Assembly (NCBI RefSeq): GCF_037126435.1 | Contig: NZ_CP147020.1 | Coordinates: forward strand, 2,531,293-2,595,292 | Source: Bernardetia sp. ABR2-2B | GTDB taxonomy: Bacteria > Bacteroidota > Bacteroidia > Cytophagales > Bernardetiaceae | DNA: 64,000 bases | Direction: 5' to 3' | In this document: positions 60,151 to 64,000 of the stretch, in pieces | Numbering within the stretch: the first letter of the stretch is position 1 | How the letters are laid out: each line of letters starts with the position of its first letter | Translations under genes and position numbers: made by a program | Notes under the pieces: model-generated | Told to the model about the DNA's origin: nothing | What the model saw: only the letters and a program-made list of their open reading frames with translations | Database searches by the model: none

Positions 60151-60492
60151 CTACAACCAATTGAAAGTATCAGCTATTGTTTCATGAACCTTCTGCATAG
60201 TTGTTTCGTTTATCATTCCTATTTTTTTTATAAATCTATCTTTATCGTTATAGATAGGCTGTACTTGCCAACAATCAACAGCAAATATTTTTTCTAGGTT
60301 AGGATTATCATTATTTTCTATTTTTACTATTGATTTTGATGAGATATAATCTTCTTTCCAATCAATAAGAGGCAAAACGGCTATAAATGAAAATGAAACT
60401 CCTACGGTAGTTATTACTGCAAATACCATTTTGTCTTTTTCATTTTTAATAATTTTGGGTAAATTGACTAGCCATATTTCTCCTTTTTTCAT
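60151..60492 (-). CDS. MazF/PemK-like toxin, no visible antitoxin
   Basis: 113 residues. N-terminal MKKGEIWLVNLP and C-terminal AVDCWQVQPIYNDKDRFIKK, IGMINETTMQKVHETIADTF match the MazF/PemK fold (endoribonuclease cleaving mRNA). The usual central RP.VV(L/I) segment is altered (DKMVFAVITTVGVSF), so activity is uncertain. No antitoxin gene of normal size lies upstream (60493-60664) or downstream, so it is an orphan, a remnant or a type whose antitoxin is elsewhere. Confidence 0.65.
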   Translation of the reverse strand: MKKGEIWLVNLPKIIKNEKDKMVFAVITTVGVSFSFIAVLPLIDWKEDYISSKSIVKIENNDNPNLEKIFAVDCWQVQPIYNDKDRFIKKIGMINETTMQKVHETIADTFNWL

Positions 60493-60664
60493 GCTTTATA
60501 AAAGTTTAGTGCCTCTAAAATAGCTTTTGTATAAAAAATAAGACTTAAAATACAGAAGATTTGTTGAATCTCCAATCATTATAGCTAATCAAAAAAATGG
60601 AAATACTGAAAAAACCTGCAAGGAGTATATGAATTAAGATTTTTAATTTTGATGTTTTTATTAG

Positions 60665-61153
60665 ATGGATTATAAAACACAAAATAAAACCAAAAAACTT
60701 ATGAACTTCAGAAAAGCCACAAAAGAAGATATTTCAATAATCGTAGAAATGATTGCTGATGACGAATTGGGAAAAAAGAGAGAAAACTTTCAGAATCCTC
60801 TACCACAAGAATACATAAAAGCATTCGAAGAAATAAATGCTGACAAGAATCAAGAGCTAATTATAGTCCAAGACGAGAATAATGAGATTATAGGAACTTT
60901 ACAACTCTCATTTATCCAATATTTAACTTATCGTGGTGGAATTAGAGCGCAAATAGAAGCTGTTAGAATCCGAAAAGACAAAAGAGGAATCGGACTTGGA
61001 AAAACAATGTTTGAATGGGCTATTAATAGAGCAAAAGAGCGAAATGCACATCTATTACAACTCACAACAGACAAACAAAGACCACAAGCTATTAAATTCT
61101 ATGAAGATTTGGGTTTTAAAGCGACGCACGAGGGAATGAAAATACACTTTTAG
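60665..61153 (+). CDS. GNAT family acetyltransferase
   Basis: 162 residues from ATG 60665; an internal ATG at 60701 (MNFRKATKED) starts right at the family boundary and may be the true start. FRKATKEDISIIVEMIADDE, IRAQIEAVRIRKDKRGIGLG (acetyl-CoA loop), LLQLTTDKQRPQAIKFYEDL, GFKATHEGMKIHF are standard GNAT motifs. Similar to short PhnO/aminoalkyl-type or MarR-linked acetyltransferases. Substrate unknown. Confidence 0.85.
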   Translation: MDYKTQNKTKKLMNFRKATKEDISIIVEMIADDELGKKRENFQNPLPQEYIKAFEEINADKNQELIIVQDENNEIIGTLQLSFIQYLTYRGGIRAQIEAVRIRKDKRGIGLGKTMFEWAINRAKERNAHLLQLTTDKQRPQAIKFYEDLGFKATHEGMKIHF

Positions 61154-61154
61154 C

Positions 61155-61194
61155 AAAAAAAGGCTACAGAATTTAAAAACTCTGTAACCTTTTT
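61155..61194. terminator. Bidirectional terminator
   Basis: AAAAAAGGCTACAGA and TCTGTAACCTTTTTT pair with one mismatch around ATTTAAAAAC, between convergent genes. Confidence 0.85.
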
Positions 61195-61232
61195 TATTAG
61201 AAAATTTTACCTCAATAAAACATCAAGAGTTT

Positions 61233-63032
61233 CTATTTTTTCTCAAACCACTTTTCATAAACTTTTTGCTGTTTTTTAGAAGGATTATCTATTTTATCAA
61301 TTCTATATCCTTTTGTATCATCAGCTTCTAATTTGATAGTTAGTGTTTGCAAAAGTCCATCACGAGCAATCAATAAAACGACTTCTTCGCCTACGCCTTT
61401 GTATTGTAAAATCTCTGCAAGTTCGCCATTCGAAGTAACTCTAAAGTTATCTGCTGCAATAATTTCATCATTTACATTCAAACCTTGCTTGTAAGCTGCG
61501 CCATCTCGCTCTGTACTTCTTACTTTTAAGTTTCCTCCACTTTCAGAAGTTCTTATTCCTAAGGTTGCTTTTGAGGTGTTTTCAGAAACCATAAGTTTAA
61601 GACCAGCATAACCCAAATAAGTCGCATAATCTGGCACTTGAGTTCCATAAACTACATTATCAAAAAATGATTTGAAAGGCTTTCCTGCAATAATTCCTAC
61701 AGCTGCCTGAAACTCTTCATCTGTATAACCTCTTTTCTGTTTTTTGTAATATTCATTATACAAATAACGCATTACATCATCAAGATTTTTCTTAGCATCC
61801 GTACTTTCAATAATCATTAAATCCAACATCGCAGCATAAACACTTCCTTGTCCATAATACGAAACCGTCGTATTTCCAGAATTTTCATTTGGGCGATAGG
61901 CTTTTATCCACGCATCAAAACTTGCTTCTGTAACTGGCTGAACGTGTCTTCCTTTTTTATTTTCTGCTGCCGAAATATTTCCAGAAAGTGTATTTAGATA
62001 ATAATTATCATCTACAAAACCTGCTCTAGTCAAAAGCAATTCGTCATAATAAGAAGTAAAACCCTCAAAAATCCAGAGCAAATTAGTGTGTTGTTCTTGT
62101 GTATAATCATAATTGGTAAGCGCAAAAGGACGCAAACGCTTTACATTCCAAAGATGAAAATATTCGTGAGCTACCAAACCCAAAAAGCCTAAATAACCAC
62201 GCTGAGTTCCATACGACATTCTATCGACAACCAAACTAGTAGAGTTGAGGTGTTCTAATCCACCACCACCACGAGCTGAATTATGAACAAGAAATTTATA
62301 ATCTTCTGCTGGATTTTCGCCCCATACTTTTGTTGCAGCTTCTACTACTTTAGCCATATCTTTTGTGATTTTGGCTTCATCATAGTTTCCTTTTCCATAC
62401 ATCACAACTGAATGTTTTACACCTGCTGCTTCAAACTCTAAGATTTCTTGATTACCAATTTCGATAGGAGAATCTGCCAAAATATCATAATTTGGAATTT
62501 CAAAAATATTTTCTTTTCCATCCTTATTTTTTAACGATGTAGAAATTGTTTTCCAATCATTTGGCTTTTCGATTTCTAAGGTTGCCTGTTCATTTTTCAT
62601 TCCATCTACATACATAAAAATACTTGTAGGAATAAGTGCAGCGTGAGAAGCATCAATAAAACTTGTTCTTACAGAATGCTCAAAACCATAGACATCATAC
62701 ATAATTTTGACACTTGATTTGCCGTTAGTTTTAACTCTCCATACATTTTTTGAGATTTTCTCAATATCAGAATCAGATTTTACGCTCTCTAAACCTTTAG
62801 CAAATTCACGAATGAGGTACGACCCTGGAGCCCAAACAGGCATTACAAAATCGATACTTTCTTTGTCTTTAATTTCATTTACCTCAATTGTAACACTCGT
62901 ATAATGTGTTTGAGGAGCAGGAAACTCTATTTTATAATTTATTTTTTGAGAAAAACTTGAAAATGAAATACTTGTAAAAAGTAATACTAGGAGAAATACT
63001 GATAAAACAGTTTTAAAATTTCGGAATAACAT
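61233..63032 (-). CDS. M61 family metallopeptidase with PDZ domain
   Basis: 599 residues with a signal peptide (VLSVFLLVLLFTSISFS). N-terminal beta domain (PVWAPGSYLIREFAKGLESV), central zinc peptidase with HEYFHLWNVKRLRPF (HExxH variant HEYFH) and the downstream glutamate helix WIFEGFTSYYDELLL, then a PDZ domain (about 495-560). M61 enzymes are glycyl aminopeptidases; the secreted, PDZ-bearing Bacteroidetes type is probably periplasmic. Single gene. Confidence 0.92.
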   Translation of the reverse strand: MLFRNFKTVLSVFLLVLLFTSISFSSFSQKINYKIEFPAPQTHYTSVTIEVNEIKDKESIDFVMPVWAPGSYLIREFAKGLESVKSDSDIEKISKNVWRVKTNGKSSVKIMYDVYGFEHSVRTSFIDASHAALIPTSIFMYVDGMKNEQATLEIEKPNDWKTISTSLKNKDGKENIFEIPNYDILADSPIEIGNQEILEFEAAGVKHSVVMYGKGNYDEAKITKDMAKVVEAATKVWGENPAEDYKFLVHNSARGGGGLEHLNSTSLVVDRMSYGTQRGYLGFLGLVAHEYFHLWNVKRLRPFALTNYDYTQEQHTNLLWIFEGFTSYYDELLLTRAGFVDDNYYLNTLSGNISAAENKKGRHVQPVTEASFDAWIKAYRPNENSGNTTVSYYGQGSVYAAMLDLMIIESTDAKKNLDDVMRYLYNEYYKKQKRGYTDEEFQAAVGIIAGKPFKSFFDNVVYGTQVPDYATYLGYAGLKLMVSENTSKATLGIRTSESGGNLKVRSTERDGAAYKQGLNVNDEIIAADNFRVTSNGELAEILQYKGVGEEVVLLIARDGLLQTLTIKLEADDTKGYRIDKIDNPSKKQQKVYEKWFEKK

Positions 63033-63276
63033 ATTGATTAGGTTAGTTTCGAAACCCTAAAGAGCTTCCTTTAGAGTTTAAATAATTGAAAACGATAGAA
63101 CAAGTAGGCAAGTTAAGTGTTTTTTTTTATTCTATATTTTTAAAAAAATCAAAAATTCCCATTTTTGAAATTAAAAAAATAGGTCAAAGAGAGTGTAAAG
63201 TCACACATTTTATTTTTGTGCGTTCGTTCTAAGTAACTACAAACAGGTTCTTCTTCAACAATTTCATTTGTTATTC

Positions 63277-63882
63277 TTAATATCTATCAATATCATATAT
63301 TTTATTAGTTTCATACATTTGTTGTATATCTTTTTTAGACATCATATATAGCGATTCTGCATAATTTGGATCTATGTCTATATCACTAATACCTGATGCT
63401 TTGTTTGTTTCATATTCATTCTGAACTACTAGAATACTGTCTTTTGATACTTCGATTACTTTGAAAGTGCTATACATTCCTACTTCAGTAGTGTATTTAT
63501 AAACATCATTTTTTTGAGGAGTTTTTAAATAAGATTTAAAGTTTTGTTCGCTTTGGTAATCTGAATAAGCTATACCACCAATTAGAAGAGCAATAAGAAG
63601 TAAGCCTATAAATTGCCATGCTGGAGTAGTAGTTTCTTTTTTTAGTTCTTGCGATTTAGTTTTAAGCTGCTCAGGTACATTCTTTTTATCCAAAACCTCT
63701 TGGCAATTTTGGCATTGCATAGCGACTGTTTTTCCAAAAGGAAATAAAGGAATCCAAAAAATATGAGCGTGTCTAGAATATGCACTCATAATAACAGAAT
63801 CTTCTGATTTGCAAATAGGACAAACAATTCCTTTTGGTTGTTCTGTTTTTAGATGTTTTGAGCCTGTTCCGTAAATTAGCAT
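63277..63882 (-). CDS. Zinc-ribbon membrane protein
   Basis: 201 residues from ATG 63882 (MLIYGTGSKHLKTEQPKGIV). N-terminal CPICKSED and CQNCQEVL form a zinc ribbon with the HIFWIPLFPFGK segment between, as in the zinc-ribbon/YnzE-like small membrane proteins. One membrane helix at about 98-115 (WQFIGLLLIALLIGGIAY), then a soluble DUF-type C-terminus (YTTEVGMYSTFKVIEVSKDS). Function unknown. Confidence 0.7.
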   Translation of the reverse strand: MLIYGTGSKHLKTEQPKGIVCPICKSEDSVIMSAYSRHAHIFWIPLFPFGKTVAMQCQNCQEVLDKKNVPEQLKTKSQELKKETTTPAWQFIGLLLIALLIGGIAYSDYQSEQNFKSYLKTPQKNDVYKYTTEVGMYSTFKVIEVSKDSILVVQNEYETNKASGISDIDIDPNYAESLYMMSKKDIQQMYETNKIYDIDRY

Positions 63883-64000
63883 AAGAAATAAGTAAGTTTG
63901 AAGTAAATTATAATCAGACAAAGCTAACAAGAACTTGAATTAAAATAGTTCATTTCATATAAAGTAATTTCAAAATGAAAAACTCCTCTATTTTCAAACA

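Noticed and set aside
60493-60590. Short minus-strand frame ending ATGA at the MazF-like start, considered as antitoxin
   Set aside because: Only about 27 codons from a TTG, hydrophobic and without antitoxin features; too weak to annotate.

Overview
The window looks like chromosome of a low-GC marine or gliding Bacteroidota of the Cytophagales/Bernardetia type. The evidence is a Bacteroidetes-style tyrosine integrase, a DUF4199 membrane protein, a DUF4248-like regulator, a type 9 secretion C-terminal signal fragment, an MSEP-CTERM-like protein, carotenoid desaturation and the tRNA-Tyr/Gly/Thr-tuf gene order. Species is an inference. Start codons generally lack Shine-Dalgarno sequences, as usual in this phylum.

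Positions 1-32947 are accessory DNA ending in an integrase that lies beside tRNA-Cys(GCA) at 33157-33227. The first 10 kb has plasmid-like features: a winged-helix initiator-like protein followed by ACAGAGAAA repeats (candidate origin), small unknown genes, an array of six TTCAAC motifs at an exact 11-bp period, interleaved inverted repeats, two small Cys-rich proteins, and a restriction-modification locus. In that locus a nuclease-methyltransferase ORF and a specificity ORF are joined by what looks like a programmed -1 frameshift site. A broken T9SS sorting-domain fragment sits at 9422-9565.

Positions 9624-31643 are the most unusual part: a nearly gap-free, mostly co-directional gene cluster that looks like an integrated virus but shows no terminase, portal, tape-measure, tail or baseplate gene. 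It encodes very basic and very acidic proteins, many small membrane-anchored proteins, a T7-lysozyme-like amidase, a transglutaminase-like protein, a capsid candidate followed by a terminator hairpin, two adjacent paralogous beta-rich proteins, a peptidoglycan-binding protein, a YkuD-like protein, an adenine methyltransferase, a 1419-residue SNF2-type helicase, a RadA-like ATPase with a histone-H1-like region, and fibre-like proteins. I read it as a candidate non-tailed, possibly membrane-containing virus or virus-derived element. Only the packaging candidate (the RadA-like ATPase) and the capsid assignments are speculative guesses from sequence pattern.

From 33 kb on the DNA is ordinary chromosome: rimO, a DJ-1/PfpI protein, a dienoyl-CoA-reductase-like SDR, an isochorismatase-family hydrolase, an MSEP-CTERM-like VIT protein, an unlisted 58-aa double-glycine-leader peptide gene, DUF4199, a carotenoid desaturase, a TRAP solute-binding lipoprotein, recX, tuf with three tRNAs, secG, a NamZ-like DUF1343 lipoprotein, a holin-like membrane protein, glycosyltransferase, two GNAT acetyltransferases, an AP2/HNH protein, an Lrp regulator, an orphan histidine kinase, purL, a MazF-like toxin without visible antitoxin, an M61 peptidase and a zinc-ribbon membrane protein. 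Neighbouring genes here are mostly single transcription units separated by bidirectional terminators.
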